Shown piece by piece: positions 24,066-37,030 of a DNA stretch of 64,000 nucleotides (position 1 is its first letter; each line of letters opens with the position of its first letter). The translations under genes and the position numbers were made by a program. The notes below the pieces were generated by a model, which was given only the letters and a program-made list of their open reading frames with translations, did not search any database and was not told the DNA's origin. Source of the stretch: Callaeas wilsoni (lineage: Eukaryota > Chordata > Aves > Passeriformes > Callaeidae); NCBI GenBank assembly GCA_013398955.1, contig VWPU01014855.1:1-64000 (forward strand), given 5' to 3'.

Positions 24066-27000
24066 GTAATAACTGAGAGTTGCTTCATCAAACCTCTTCC
24101 CATGAGGGAAGAGATCTATAATCTTTGTTTTTAGTGGAACAGACTAACATCTCTGAAAGGGTAGTAGGCATCAAAAGACAGTGCTTCTGAACTCTCTATA
24201 AAAAATGTCAGGCAGTGTTTAATCCTGAGAGTGACCTCATGGACCTTGAGAGAATTTCATCAAGGATATAGTTAGTCTGTATTCTTCAATAATCTGAAGG
24301 AAATAAGCTTGGCATTTCAGAGATAAAGCTCACAAGCAGCACCATTTCAGTCACCCAATGTTCTTTGTAAATGGGATTTCTCTGCTGTTTATTTCTAAAA
24401 AAGTCTCATGTTCAAAACCTGAAACTTTCAGCCCTTACTTGAGCAAAAACTGCACAGAAACCAGTATTAATAGTGCCTAGAGCAAAGTGAAATAAAAGCT
24501 GGAGGATCTGGTGCTGTGTTGTTTGGCTCGTGCTGCAAAACTTCAGCAAATTTGTCTCTAGCGAGCAAAGTGAGCAGTTTTGACAGCTTTTATTATATTG
24601 AATTACAGTGACAAATAGGGGCATTGGTTTGCAGAACATTTGAAAGCATGATAAACACAGTCCTAATGAGAAAGATGTTTCTTTTTATTTGACAGAACAT
24701 CAGTTTTTTTCGCATGCATACTAGTGCACCAAAACAAAAAAAAAAAGACCTGGTTATTTGAGGCAAAATTCCTGAAATATTATTCTCTAAATCTCTAAGC
24801 TTTCACTTATTACTTTTTATTCACAGAAGTATTTGATGATTATATCGTCCACAAAAATTGTAGCAGTGATAAAAGAAAATAAAATTTTTAGTTCAAACGT
24901 AGAGTACCACAGTATTTTCTTACAAATTTAAGTATGAACTTAAAATCAAACATGCCTTTCAACATTAAAAATCTTATTGTCCAGAGGATAAATGGTGCTT
25001 GCAGGGACAGAATTGCTCTTATATTCCTCACTCAATTATAGTCTTTGGGTTGTTTAACTCCAGTTTCACCCACCATGGTGCTTTTTGAACTTTGAAGCCT
25101 ACAGTGAGCAACTTGTACTACAGAAGAAAATAATCTAACATCCACGTGCACACAACAGTTGTAGCAAGATCACTAGAGAGAAATCTGTTTGGAAAACAGC
25201 TAGTGTTATGGGTGCCGCTAAAAATAACAATAATAGCAAGATAATTTTGCTTATCCACCAGTTACACTTGCAAGTGAAGGCATTTTGCCGCAGCCATTAG
25301 GGATTCAATCACTTCTAACAAAGGTGTTTAGTCCAAGATGCTGGCATTTTACATCAGTGTGGATTTCACTGAAAACTGTTTAGTGCTGCTGTCTGTTGTG
25401 TTTCTAAACTTGCATCCCTCTCCATCTTCTTTAAACATAAAGAGTTGCTGTTGCCTGTGCAGATTCATTCTGTGATGCTGGACTCCTATATTCCAGCACC
25501 TCTTTTACTTTTGATGTGGCAGTAAAATGGAACCAGGAGGTTATTGCCATTCAGAGAAGTGCTTGAGACCTGCCACACACAGGTGTGCGCATGCCCTTCG
25601 CACGTGCCAGCATATGTTCTTATCTTGCTGGTTTTCTAATTTTCTGAGGAATTTTCGGGAGACTCAGCTGAGCTGTGTCTTTGCTGGCTGAGCTATTTCC
25701 TTACTTCTCCCTTACTTTTCACTTGCCCATTCCTCTCTGTCCTCCCTGCATGCCTGCCTCAAACACTGCAGCCTGCTGAGATCAAGCCCGTGAGCTGCCC
25801 CGGGCAGGGACACTTCTCCCGGTGCCCTCTGACAGCGTTGCCTGTTCTCTGCAAGTTCATCAGCCCAGGAACTTGCTCTGTGTGCTGATGCAGTGGGGTG
25901 CAGTACCAGCTGAGAGCAAGCTGCCAAGAAAGCCACAGGAGCAGAATGCATATGGAAATAAAGCAAGATATGACAAACCTGCCGCTAGGGCAGCCTCAGC
26001 TCACCCAAACCGTGCTGAGCAAAGGCACAGCTGAAGGAATTTTTCATATGTTGTCACATCCTCAAAGCTTGTTTTTCAGAGCACAGAAATGCTTTGTGCT
26101 GTCTCAGAAGCCACCTCCTGCACATTTACAACTTTTAAATCAGCCTTACTTGGATTCAGCAGAATTAGGGATAGGGAAATCCTATTAGGTCTTATTATTA
26201 TTTGAGCTACCAGAGCAGTGTTGTTTTATATGCTAATTTGCCAAGCACTCTGCTCCTGTTTAAATAACTCATTGTAAACACCATGTAATCATTGTCTGTG
26301 CCTCTTAATACATATGAATGTGTTTGAAAAGAGATTTTTAATATTTCCCTTAGAGTTCAAACACCTTCCTGGCTTTTTTTTAAAGATTCAGCCGTTCCTC
26401 CTCATCAAGAAGGTTATGTTAATTTTGATGAGGCAGTGGAGGGAGGATGAAACTACACTGACAGCTTATGCCATATGTCCTTTAGCCAAATTGCTTTTGG
26501 ACTCCCTGTTGAATGAACTGATTCCCTTAAAACAAAATGCAAAAGGAGCCTTGTCTCTTGAAAACTCTTTAGAAGCACAGTCAGGAAGGAAATGCCTAGT
26601 TTGGGTTCTTCCACTCAATGCAGATTATTACCAGTGGCTGCTCAAAGTGATGTGCAAGACAGTACATGTTCTTCCATGTGCTCCAGCCCTTGGAGAGGCA
26701 GGAGAGGGAGGAATAAGCCACCATCACAGGCAGAGAGGGAATTTATTTGACTGAGATGATTTTAGCCCAATGCACCTACTCCTGTCCAGCAGTCTGGTCT
26801 CTCAGCTCACAGCCTTGCAGCCCCAGCTTACTGGGAGACACCTTCCCCTCTCTCCCTCTGCCAGCCATTCCCATCGAGTGACACCCTGGCAGCCTTTTTA
26901 CTTCATGGGCAGGGTTTCTGCAGAGTTGTGTGCTCTGGCATTGCATGGAGCACCTCTGAGATCTTGCAGCTGTGGTTAGCACTGCTGCAGTCCCAGAGCA

Positions 27001-27080
27001 ACGAGGTGGCGCCTTCCCTCTGCGGAAGGGTTGCTGCCCTGGCTGTGCTGAAACCTTCACTAATGATAGACCTAAAGTAA
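24066..27080. other. Non-coding stretch
   Basis: There is no recognised gene. The region from 25690 to 25990 is moderately G+C-rich but CpG-poor. A true-ATG frame of 146 codons at 26314-26754 has no recognisable domain and is described under the findings. An octamer-like ATGCTAAT occurs near 26230. Confidence 0.45.
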
Positions 27081-27118
27081 ACAGGTGTGTGCCCAAAAGT
27101 AATGAGACTTCTCACCAG
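27081..27118 (+). mobile_element. Possible mariner-like terminal fragment
   Basis: The stretch 'cccaaaagtaatgagact' at about 27092-27109 resembles the inverted-repeat end of Tc1/mariner DNA transposons, where 'aaaagtaatgaga' type motifs are typical. No second terminus and no transposase frame are visible before the CR1 that follows, so this would be a stub at most. Confidence 0.25.
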
Positions 27119-27309
27119 GATTTTTGCCTGTAGGAAAAATGCCTGAGGCCAGTAAAGATGCAGACCTGATGCAAGGAGACATCCAGGTGGGCACCTCTTA
27201 ATACTGGGTGACAAAGAAGACGCAGCCCTAGAAGTGTGTTCCTAGAAGGAAGGTTGACAGCTTTCACTGACACCATGGTGACACTTTGCCATGTTGTTAC
27301 CAGTGTCCC

Positions 27310-28024
27310 CAGTGCTCCAGGCAGCAAGCTGCCCTGTGAAAAAGGACCTGATGGTGCTGGTTGATAACAGCTGAACATGAGCCAGCATGTGCCCAGGTGG
27401 CCAAAAAGGTCAGTGGCATCCTGGCTTGCATCAGGAATAGCGTGGCCAGCAGGACCAGGGCAATGATCATCCCCCTGTACTCAGCACTGGTGAGGCCACA
27501 CCTTGTGTCCTGTGTCCAGTTTTGGCCCCCTCCCTTCAAGAAGGACATAGACGTGCTGGAGCATGTCCAGAAGAAGGCAATGGAACTGATGAAGGGTGTG
27601 GAGCACAAGTCTGATGAGGAGCAGCTGAGGGAGCTGGAGGTGTTTAGCCTGGAGAAAAGGAGGCTTGGGGAGACTTTATTGCTCTTTACAGCTAACTGCC
27701 TGAAAGGAGATTGTGGTGAGATGGGGGTCAGCTTCTTCTTCTTAAGTAAGCAATAGGATGAGAGGAAATGGCCTCAAGTTATGCCAGGGGAGGTTTAGAT
27801 TGGCTATTAGGAAGCATTTGTTCAACAAAAACATTGTCAGACATTGGGAGGGGGTGCCCAGGGGTGTGGTTGAATCACCACACCGTGAGGTATTCAGAAG
27901 ACATGTAGATGTAGTACCCATGGACATGGTTTAACGGCGGACTTGGCAGTGCTGCATTAATAGTGGGACTTGATGATTCAAAAGTTCTTTTCCAGACTAA
28001 GTCGTTCTATGATTTTATGATTTT
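27310..28024 (+). mobile_element. CR1 LINE, 5'-truncated, longest copy in the window
   Basis: About 715 bp of CR1 3' end. It starts in the ORF2 region encoding a KDL.VLVD-like motif ('aaggacctgatggtgctgg' near 27341). It then runs through the C-terminal domain and 3' UTR to a degraded octamer tail, 'ttctatgattttatgattt', ending about 28024. An internal frame from 27361 to about 27750 keeps the typical segments [31 protein letters not shown] and LEKRRLGE. The frame is lost at about 27745, just before the 'aagcaataggatgagaggaaatgg' block. CR1 elements move by reverse transcription at a nicked target; this copy lacks the endonuclease and reverse-transcriptase domains and cannot move by itself. 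Confidence 0.96.
27361..27750 (+). pseudogene. Remnant of CR1 ORF2 C-terminal coding region
   Basis: This is the longest readable part of the CR1 copy that spans 27310-28024. It covers about 130 codons downstream of the reverse-transcriptase core, a conserved C-terminal region of unknown exact role in CR1. The recognisable order is a CAQVAKK block, then GILACIRN, the YSALVRPHL box, VQFW, and a VLEHVQKKA helix. The frame is disrupted at both ends: a stop interrupts it just upstream, and a shift near 27745 breaks it downstream. It is a dead retrotransposon frame, not a host gene. Confidence 0.85.
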
Positions 28025-31000
28025 GTTGCTGTAGCTGGTGTGCAACAGCATCAAGCTAGAGAGACACCTAGGGCCTGTTGTATGTGAGTCGGACCTCTCT
28101 GCAGGGTGGGGGGGTCGTCAGGGCTCTTTATAGTGACAGTTAAAAAAAGAGAGGGAGAACATGGAGACACTTCAAAGAAGGAGATGAGTAGGCAGAAAAG
28201 AAATGGAGCAATAGCCATAGTGTTTGCTTAGGAATCTGGAGACATGTATTTGGTAGCCTTAGGGCTACCTCTCTGGTCTGGACCGAGACTGAAGCTCCTG
28301 GTGGCTGGAACAGAAGTGGGAAAAAACCTCTGTACATGCTGTGTGACTGGCAGTGGAGCTGGAAAGGGACACTGCCTCTGAAGGGCATGTGCAGAGAGGA
28401 GCGAAAGACGGACACTGCCAGAATGATTTCTTGGTGACCTGGCTTATGGGTGGCTTAGTGGTGGCCTGGAATGGGTTATGCAAGAGGCTGCAATGACCTG
28501 TCCAGCCTGTCGCCCCAGATTTGTCATGTTGAGGTCAAGTAGCTGATCACATGCTCTGCTGGGAGCTTGCAGGCAGCCAGACCCATACTTGTATTGATAC
28601 AGTGCCTGAATCTCTGTAGGAGATTGTCAGTAGATTTTGCCCAGGTGTTGAAAAGTGTTCTGTTGCCAATATCTGAGGTAGGATGAAAACCTCAGCTCCC
28701 ACAGCACAGAGCAGTGTTTCAAATAGCTGCTCCTTTGCAGGTGTCTGGTGCAGTCACCTGTTATGTCTGAGCCTTTTGTTTAGGGCTTAGAAAGGGGAAG
28801 AGTGGAAATCTCTTTGCTGAGGTATTTCTGGAGGATACTAAGGAGTTTTATTAGTTTGTTTGGGTATCTGGAGAGTGCATATAGGGTAAGAACCTGTACC
28901 AGCCTTCTCTATTTTCAGTGGACACATTGCATGAGCAGACCAACCGGCTAATCTCACAGATCTCTATCACAGTCCCACCCATGGCTGGTAATAGAGAGCC
29001 TTGAACTGGTTGTCAGCAGCTGGTGAGAACTTAGACTGGCAAAACTCTCTAAGACAAGTGCAGAAGTTTTCTCTTTCACTACAGGTTTCTAGAAGGGGAA
29101 CTGCAGGAATCCCTGAAGTTGGTCTGATGAATACAGAAGTGTTTCCTCCATCAAGGGTAATCCTAGATGCACAGCACAAACTCTTCCAGGGAGAATGGAC
29201 ACCTCCTGTGAGCGTGAAGAGGCTGCCATGAAGAGAGGACAACACTGCATGCCATGTCTGCCATCAGTCTGGGATAGCTACCGTTACCTTTGGCAGCAGT
29301 CTGGTCCATGCCTTGGAGGCCTGCCTGAACAAGTCTGTCCACCTGACACAACGGACTGTTTTTAAGGAGGCAGATCTTGTGATAGGTGGGAAATAGTAGC
29401 AAGGGCTGTACGGATGAGCATAAGCAACTTGTTCAGTAGAGGTGAAGTGGGAGCAGTGGTGATGCTGCTGCCTGCACGTTGGACAATGGATACCACAATG
29501 CTTGGAGCACAGCCCACCTTTAATGTGCTTGCTGTGCTGTGGAACACACAAGGGATGAGTGTGCTGTGTAGGTCAAACTGGAGCTGTGCATGAGGTGGTT
29601 CAGAGGCCGAGGCTCACTCTGGTTGCTGCTTGGTGTAAGTAACCCTGGCCAGTGAGACATGGGCTCTCTGCATTACTGACACTGAGAGAGGAATATCTGT
29701 CCTGTTATATTAACAGGGAAGGGATTTGGACTTCCTAAGTCTCTGTTAGATTCTACTGCAACTCCAGCACTTGAATCTGTTTCTCTTATTCCACATTATT
29801 CTCCTCTGGGGAATTGGTCTTTCTCTGTATTAGAAACACAAAGAATAAGCCATAACAGACTTTATTAAGTTATCCAAGAGATGTTGTGCAGGACAGGATC
29901 CCTGGAAGTCATCCCCTTGCTCTGAGGAAAGATCACACTTAACTAGATGGTCCCTGAGAGAAATTCCTGTAACTCCTCCCTGCCACCTCCAGTGATGCAG
30001 CATCAACTACACACTGAGGCTTCAAAACTTCACTCCCCTTGCACCTTGCACTTCATTTATTTTTGCTCTCCTGACCTCAGTGTATCTTTGCTGCAAGTCA
30101 AGATTACAATTTCTTGTCCAACTCTTGCTGCATATGGCAATGCTTTTTTTGGTAACAGCCTTTCCTTCATATTGGACAACTCTTTGGAGGCCTCTTTCCC
30201 GCTATCAAGGCCTCTCTTTTCCAAAGCCCTTAATCTTCCTGCTATGCTCCACTGACCTCTCTCTGGCTCCCCTGCACTGCTCTTCTGGTGTGAGCTTTGT
30301 GTCCCTGTTGACCTTGTTAGCAATTTAGGTCTAATATTCGATGCTGAATGCAAACCTAGGATTGAGGCAACTTGCTCCAAAGACCAGGATCCTGGCAGAG
30401 TTCTAGCATGTGGTGCTCCTAAAGAATAATAACTCCATGAGGATTTGGTGACCCCTCTGTAAGACCTGAGGAAAAGAGTGCTGGCCAAGGCCTGGGGAGT
30501 TCTGCGGCATGTTGGGCCTCCCTGCTCCATCTGCTTTCTATTGCGCTTGAAAAGGAAATAAACTGAGCTAAATGATTTCAAAGTGACGTTCTCCACACTG
30601 CACTCTAATTCCATAATTGCCATCTCCATGCAGTTCCCAGTACTAAAAGGTTTAAAATAACAGCTTTCGAAAAGAGCCAAAGCTTCAAAAGGCCATGCAC
30701 TACCTCTGCTGGAGTAGTAAAATGATGGCAGAATAATTTCCACATGCAGTGGATGGATGTTTGGTTACTTAGGGTTGAGCATAGTTTCTTCCTTTGCCAG
30801 GAATTTCTCTAAGTCAGGAATCAAAATTACTTTACTCCTTTGTGAACTCTTTTTAAATGCTGTATTGACAAATGTATCAGCCATGGTTTGGTCTACAGTT
30901 GACCTCTCAAACTTTCTGGTGCAAATTTTTGAACAGACAAAAGAATCTTTTAATTTTTTAACATAGAATACTCTGCATCTCCATATGGAGAGAGGGGTGA

Positions 31001-33233
31001 AATAAATTTTTACTCTCTGCCCTTTGATCTGATTAATTTCTCATGTGCAGTTCTGTAAATGCCTCTGTAGCAACGATATCACTGGCTTGGTTTAGTCTGA
31101 TATCCATTAACAGCGTCTTCAGTGTGATGTAACATCAAGACAAGAAAAGACAAGAAAGATAATGCTCAGCCAGTTGACAGCGGGCTGCCACCAAAGATGT
31201 ATTGGCCAGTGGTGGTTTGTACCTCGTGGCTCAGGAACTGCAGTCTGAGAGACTTCAGCATGCAAACCTGCAAGACTAATTGTGATTTTTCCTAACCCAT
31301 TAGCTGGTTTGTGTTGCATTCTTTCCCTAATGTTATACCCATTTTCTCCATGGACACCTCGTAATTTCTCTTCCGTTGTGTTTTTGGTGAGATTCTTTTA
31401 TTTCTTGAAATCTTCCTCTGAAACAGTTCTGCATTTTTAGCACAATGTATCCACTAGCATGATTGACTTTGCTGTCATATTGAGTCCACTTCTGGAATTC
31501 ATCAAGGTATTGTAAAGTCTCTTGTATGTATTCCATTAAGTGAATGTGTATCTTGCCATACCTTTAAAAAGCTCTTGGTTTTGACAGAGAGAATACAACT
31601 TTTTTCTTAAAGTAAAAAACAGTCAGAATAAAAATAGCAAGCAGTCTTTTCAGCAATGAGCAGTCAGAATTTATGTTCTCATTGTGCACGGACGGCTCTG
31701 AAGATGTGATGATTCCATTCAGCTAAGCATCAACAAGATCAAAAGACTTTGTTGAAGTGTAACTGTCACTTTGATCAGAGCTGTATTGGAAACTTAATGA
31801 AATGAGTGGCTTCTTTTGACAGTTGCTTCTTTTGACTATTTCTAGTTGTGGTTTTGATACTATGGGAAAATAACCTGACCCTGTTGAGTCCAGACACTGT
31901 TGTTGGATTTTGGGTGAGAGATTAGATCAGGCTTTCCCTTTTCCTCCAGTAAGTACAGTTGTCTTGAATTTTGCCTTGAGTTTTGGATCCGTCCAGATGA
32001 TTTCTGAAGTTGGACTTTTTTTTTCTTTTTGTCCTTATCACAATCTATTCCATTAATTTCAGATTTTCAAGCGTTCTCAATAATTCTGAAATTGATGCTG
32101 TTTCCTATTCTGGGCAGGAGAAATGATCTGATGGCCAATGCCCTAGCCTGAGACTTGAAAAATTTTGATAGAATTATGTGGAAAAATCTGTCCGTATTTT
32201 GTGTGAGAGTTCAACGACTTGAAGTTCAGTTTTGTTGCACTTCCACTGTGCTTGACTTCATGAAATCACTGTGGAGGCTAGAGAGGACTGTAGGATGGAG
32301 TTGGTTTGGGAGGTTGGAGTCAGGAATGAACAATGCAGGTCTCTCTACAGGAAGATTTTTGACTGACCCTTTCTTTACATTCTCTCACTCAGGTGGTGAC
32401 TGAATTTGTCTTTGAAGTGATTTACCCCTAGCTAAATACAAATGGTTGGGAACAAATCAACTTGCTTTTTTCAGCTTAGTTCTGAAGTTATCTATAAAAC
32501 TCTTGGTTCAGTGTATTCTGCATTCTCTTTTGGGCTATGATAATAGTTTCTCTGGAAAAAACAATTTTTCTTCTTTTGCAATTGGGTTTTAACTCTTTTG
32601 AATACCTCTAAAAGTCTCAAATTTAAAGCTGGGACATTAATTTCCTCAAGTCTTTTCTTTTACCTTGTAGTATACTCCTTAGAGCACTGCCATATTACAC
32701 ACAACCAGATGGTGATCTCAGCTTTTAAAAAATGATGAACAACCAATAAGTGCCTGCAGATGAGGTGCTCCAAAGGCTCTTCTCTCTTTTCCTAACAATC
32801 CTCTACAAGCAGCAGCTGTAGTCATGTTCAGAGGTTCAACTGACTAGATTTGAGACAAATGAACATCGTGAATTTGAATGCTCAGCTCTGAACTTTATGG
32901 AGTTTAAAATATTTATTGCAGGCTAGTCTTGAAGCCTGATGGTAACCAGACCACAGCTTCCCACCACTGTAATTTTGCTGCTCCAGACACATGGGCCACC
33001 TTCAGAGCTGGTGGTGCAAATGTTACACACTTGTCCTCACTCTTAGAAGACACGGCAGTAGCACTCGTCCTCAATTTCTGCTTTTTACATCAGAAGTAAG
33101 CTGGCAATTTTGCTGGTATTGAGTGTCTGGTGATGCAGGTAAGATGTCTGCCTTGTCCAGAGCTTGCACTGTCCCCAGGTCCCCTGCAGAATGAGCTTTG
33201 TGCGGGAATGTCCATGTATTTTTTTTTCCCCAG

Positions 33234-33347
33234 AGTGACACTTTTCAACAAGGGCTGGTACGAGGTTTCTCAGAAAAATTAAGCAGATGGCTAAAGATTA
33301 CCTTTTGGCCTGAGGCCTGTGGTCTTTTGAAAGAATCTTATTAAAAA
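33234..33347 (+). other. Acceptor-linked short open frame
   Basis: A strong polypyrimidine tract (T run, then CCCCAG) ends at 33233. From 33234 the frame is open for 37 codons to a TAA (AGT GAC ACT and onward). No donor of quality is present. The downstream A17 homopolymer raises the possibility that the region is the 3' end of an old retrocopy or simply low-complexity sequence. Confidence 0.15.
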
Positions 33348-33359
33348 AAAAAAAAAAAA
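33343..33359. repeat. Poly-A run (A17)
   Basis: Uninterrupted A homopolymer. I see no processed pseudogene or SINE body immediately upstream that would explain it as a retrotransposon tail. Confidence 0.85.
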
Positions 33360-34327
33360 TAGGAAAGGCCCAAACAGGAAGAGTAGTTTTGAGTTGTCTT
33401 CAGTAAAAGCAGCACTTGGTAGCAGAATGGCGTGACACCTTGTATCCCTCACAATGAATATATCTAAATTCTAATTTTCTGAACTCTGGAGAGGAGTCAA
33501 ATGTCTGAAGAAAGTTTCTTTGCTCACGAGTCCAAAACTTCTGCATTCAGAGAGCCGGGCAGACAGTTTGTCTCCACTTTCCTTGGGAGTGCGTTGCCAG
33601 ATCTTGCCTGGCTGCTTCTGACAGCCAGTATTTCCCACTGCAGGGCCAGCTGCTGCCTCCTCCTGTTGTCTCTCAGCTGCCTGTGAAGCCCAGCAGACAG
33701 TTTGGACCCTGCCATTCACAAGTCACATTCACTAGCCCGTGTCCAGTGTGTTCCATAATCCCAGCATTTGCTAAACAGAAGAGAATATGGGTGTTCCTGT
33801 GTTTCTGCTGAGCAGCCATGCTCCCCACAGTCCTGGGGAGGCAGTGTGACTGCCTGGCCTCCACAGCCATGGGGATTAGCCATGAAATTTCCTCATGATT
33901 CCTAGGTTACTTTATGCCCTGAAGCCTGAAAGCATAAAGCTTTCCAAAGCACTTGGCTTTATCAAATGCTTGTAATTCTGTGTATTTTTTATTAGCCATG
34001 TGAAGGTTTCCACCAATGTAACTTCATGGATTTCTAGAAGAATAGTCTTGATTTCTAGCCATGTGAGAAGAGGATCATATTCCAGGACTTTTCAGCCTGG
34101 GACAATTACATTTTCGATTGGAAGAACAGCATTTTGTCTATAGACATTTTCAAACCTAAATTATTCTGCTATTTGAGCTCCACCAATTTATTTCATTGAT
34201 ATTTTGATTTCTTGGCCTGTTTTTGGATGGAAATGAAAGTTGAAATAACAAGATTCCCTCCAGATTGGAAATTCTGCCTTTTGATTAGGTCTTATGCAGC
34301 ATGGGATTCTTTTATTGCCTAATTTAA

Positions 34328-34363
34328 CACACACAGACACACACACACACACATATATATACA
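34328..34363. repeat. Compound (CA)n(TA)n microsatellite
   Basis: CA units with one GA interruption change into four TA units. The TA portion and the interruption are seen directly. Confidence 0.9.
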
Positions 34364-37030
34364 TCTCTCCGTAATGAGCACCCTAGGACCCTAAATAAAA
34401 GTTTATTACAGTTGAGTGTTACTTGTAACAGCATTTGGCAATTTACCAACAAATGGAGAAATGTCCAATTTTAATCCAGTAGGAATTGTATAGTAACTTC
34501 ATGGATAAGCTTCATATTCATCAACTCTCAAAAATATCTTGTAAGGAATGCAATAAATACTTGAGAATAGAACACGCGTGTATTTACAAGTTAAACACAG
34601 CTTGCAGTGAAGAAAGCAAAAGAAGTAAAACCATGATATCCAGGTCAGTCTCATGTCCCTGAGATTTTTCTGTGTGGGAATTTGGCACAGGCACATCTAC
34701 TATGGCAAAATTAGAGTGTTTTGAGCATGCTGAACATCCCTTTTAAGCTCCCCCAGGCAGCTGTTTAACACTCCCCTCTTGTTGCTGCATTCCTCCTCTT
34801 CATCTCTGATATTTGGAGCTGACCTTCATCTTTCCCAAATCAACTTCTCTGCTTTGCAGACCTTTTTTTTTCTCTTTTAAACAAAGGCTGACCTATGTAT
34901 TTTTAAGTATTTAGTTCAAAATATTTGTTTCACATTTTACTTACTCTACTTCCTTCTCTTTCCCCTGCTACCCCCGGCTTTTCAAGACTGTGGCACCTGC
35001 TTTTAGGAGAGGCCCTTGAAGGGAGACAGGGCAAGCAAGGGGGCACATTCATGGTTAGGAACTGACAGGGGAAAGTAATTTCACTTTGTCTCTCTCCCTA
35101 CAGCTAATACTGGAAGCTTTCTGTTGAGAGGTGGTTGCATGATAGCTTAAGTACTCCTCTTCCCTGGGGGTCAGTGGGGACAATGGGTGTTGAGCACCTC
35201 TGCAAATCCTTCTTCTTAGGAAGCTCTGCCTAGAAAGGCTGGGCTAGGTCAGGCTTGGCCCCACATGGCTACAGGTTGACTCTGAATTGGGCCTGGTCTC
35301 ACCTGACATATGCCAACCCAATGGCTCAGCTAGTCTTTGGCTATTTTTGTCTTTTCTTTAGGGAGACAGCTTGACTGCTTAACACAGCGCTTAATTCTCA
35401 GGTCATGATCTGCATGTCTTCAGGTCATAGGGGAATTTTGGCTTGCCAAGTGTTAAACCTCCTGTGTTTATAAGCATTAGACCTTAATGTGGTTACTGCT
35501 CGCTGCTCTCTGTGTTTTGTTTCAATCTTGTGAAGACCATGACATTTAGCTTAAGGGCACTGCAGACAGTAACTCAAGATTTGTTTAAGACATGGCAGAT
35601 AAAAAATTTTCATGCTACTAACATATTATGGTAATGTGGGACACTTTATGCTGTGTAAATACAAAACTAGCATGTTACAAGGATGAGGTATTTGATATTT
35701 TCTTGCCAAGGAAAATATTTACTTATTTTTATAATATTGATTTGTACATCATTAAAAAACCACCTTTATTTTGTTAGCTTTTGTGTGAATTAGGGGATGG
35801 AATCTTAAATTTATTTTAAAAATAAAAATCACGTCATGCAGTCATTTCTACACAATGTGGGAGTGCTGACCTCTTTAGTCACCTCCAAAGAACATTTCTG
35901 GTTGGCTTTTCCAGCTGCTGCAGAGCTGGCAGCCTGAAGGTGAATGACATGTGAGGAGGACTGACTCTCTTCAGTCTTCCCACCTTCTTATTTCTCTGAT
36001 AGCTTTGGATCAGCACAAAATTCTTTCCCCACTGAGCATCTGCTGACCTCAGTGATCTGCTGAAGTCAATCAGCCTCTGCTGACCTCAGTGATTTCCCTA
36101 AGAGATATCGTGTATAGGGAGGCTTTCCTCTCCTTAAGACCCGTATGTTAAGGGCCTGTCCCAAACCTCACTGAGTCGATGGCAAGCCTTTAACCAACCT
36201 AAATAGGCTTTAAATTGAGTCTTATTGCAGAATTTGTTAGTGGAATACAATGAGGATTTTGTGTCCTGGCATGTTTTAAGCAGAAGTGCTTTTCTGCTTC
36301 TGGACAAAGAGGGTAAAGCTTTATTTGTATGGGATGGGATCAGTTCCTGATGTGGGTCCAGGGACATACTTGTGTGTAAGAGGCCATGAACAACTCCTTT
36401 GCAAGCACTGAGAATTGTTTAAAAACCACTTGGCAGTTTTTAATCTAGCTACAAAAATGTGTGCAAATCTTATTTCAAGGTAAGTGGAAAAAAAACAAAT
36501 ACTGAGCTATTAAATTTAATCTCTATCCAGAACACTGTAATAAACAAAGAAGGAAGAAAATACCTAACTACCAAAGAACCATGCAAACATACAAGGTCTT
36601 TTAAGTTCGTGTTTGCCTGGACTCCAACCAATGCCTGGTTGTACACTATAAATTTGCAGGTGGTATTTCTGTTCGATTTCATTCAGACCTCCAAAGCTAC
36701 CTCTTGTCCAGGTGGAAATGTGTGGAGGTGTTACTTTACTTAGCTATATGAGAGGGTCTTACACAAGTGCTTGGATGAGGTCTAGCTATAAAAAGCAGTG
36801 ATTATTTTGCCTTGTATGTACTGGTTAAGGCACAAGACCTATACAACAAGGTATTTCACTCTTCTCCATGTTATGGAGGAATTGCTGGCATGTTACAATG
36901 TGTTATTATTGGAAGCCAAATTCTGACCTCATTTGTAAATGTACATATTTTATAGAATATGAGAGGCTCAGATGTGTGTAAATGAGATCAGGAGTTTACT
37001 TTATTTTTTTGAAATTTAAAGTGAAACACA
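34364..37030. other. Non-coding stretch
   Basis: There is no gene or named repeat except a short tandem duplication at 36039-36093. An acceptor-like TCTCTCTCCCTACAG ends at 35103 with only a weak donor 27 bases later. Confidence 0.45.
36039..36093. repeat. Short tandem duplication, period 37
   Basis: The 18-base motif TCTGCTGACCTCAGTGAT occurs at 36039-36056 and again, perfectly, at 36076-36093. The 19 bases between are part of a 37-base unit of which only the start is repeated. Confidence 0.85.

Larger units (their letters stand above)
28025..34327. other. Non-coding stretch
   Basis: There is no supported gene over about 6.3 kb. The longest computed frame of the window lies here on the minus strand (30057-30743, 228 codons from a GTG; about 190 from the first ATG at about 30629). 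It has no recognisable domain, and the opposite strand is also open for long runs, which suggests a chance effect of composition. An A17 run lies at 33343-33359 and an acceptor-like site lies at 33233. Confidence 0.45.

Noticed and set aside
30301..30353. Plus-strand peptide similar in pattern to LINE motifs of the type 'NLG(V/L)IFD'
   Set aside because: The match is about eight residues, and flanking sequence shows no further reverse-transcriptase-derived blocks, so I treat it as chance.
35104..35130. 27-bp segment after TCTCTCTCCCTACAG
   Set aside because: The acceptor is good, but the following GAG|GTGGTT is a poor donor and the segment has no coding or conservation evidence.
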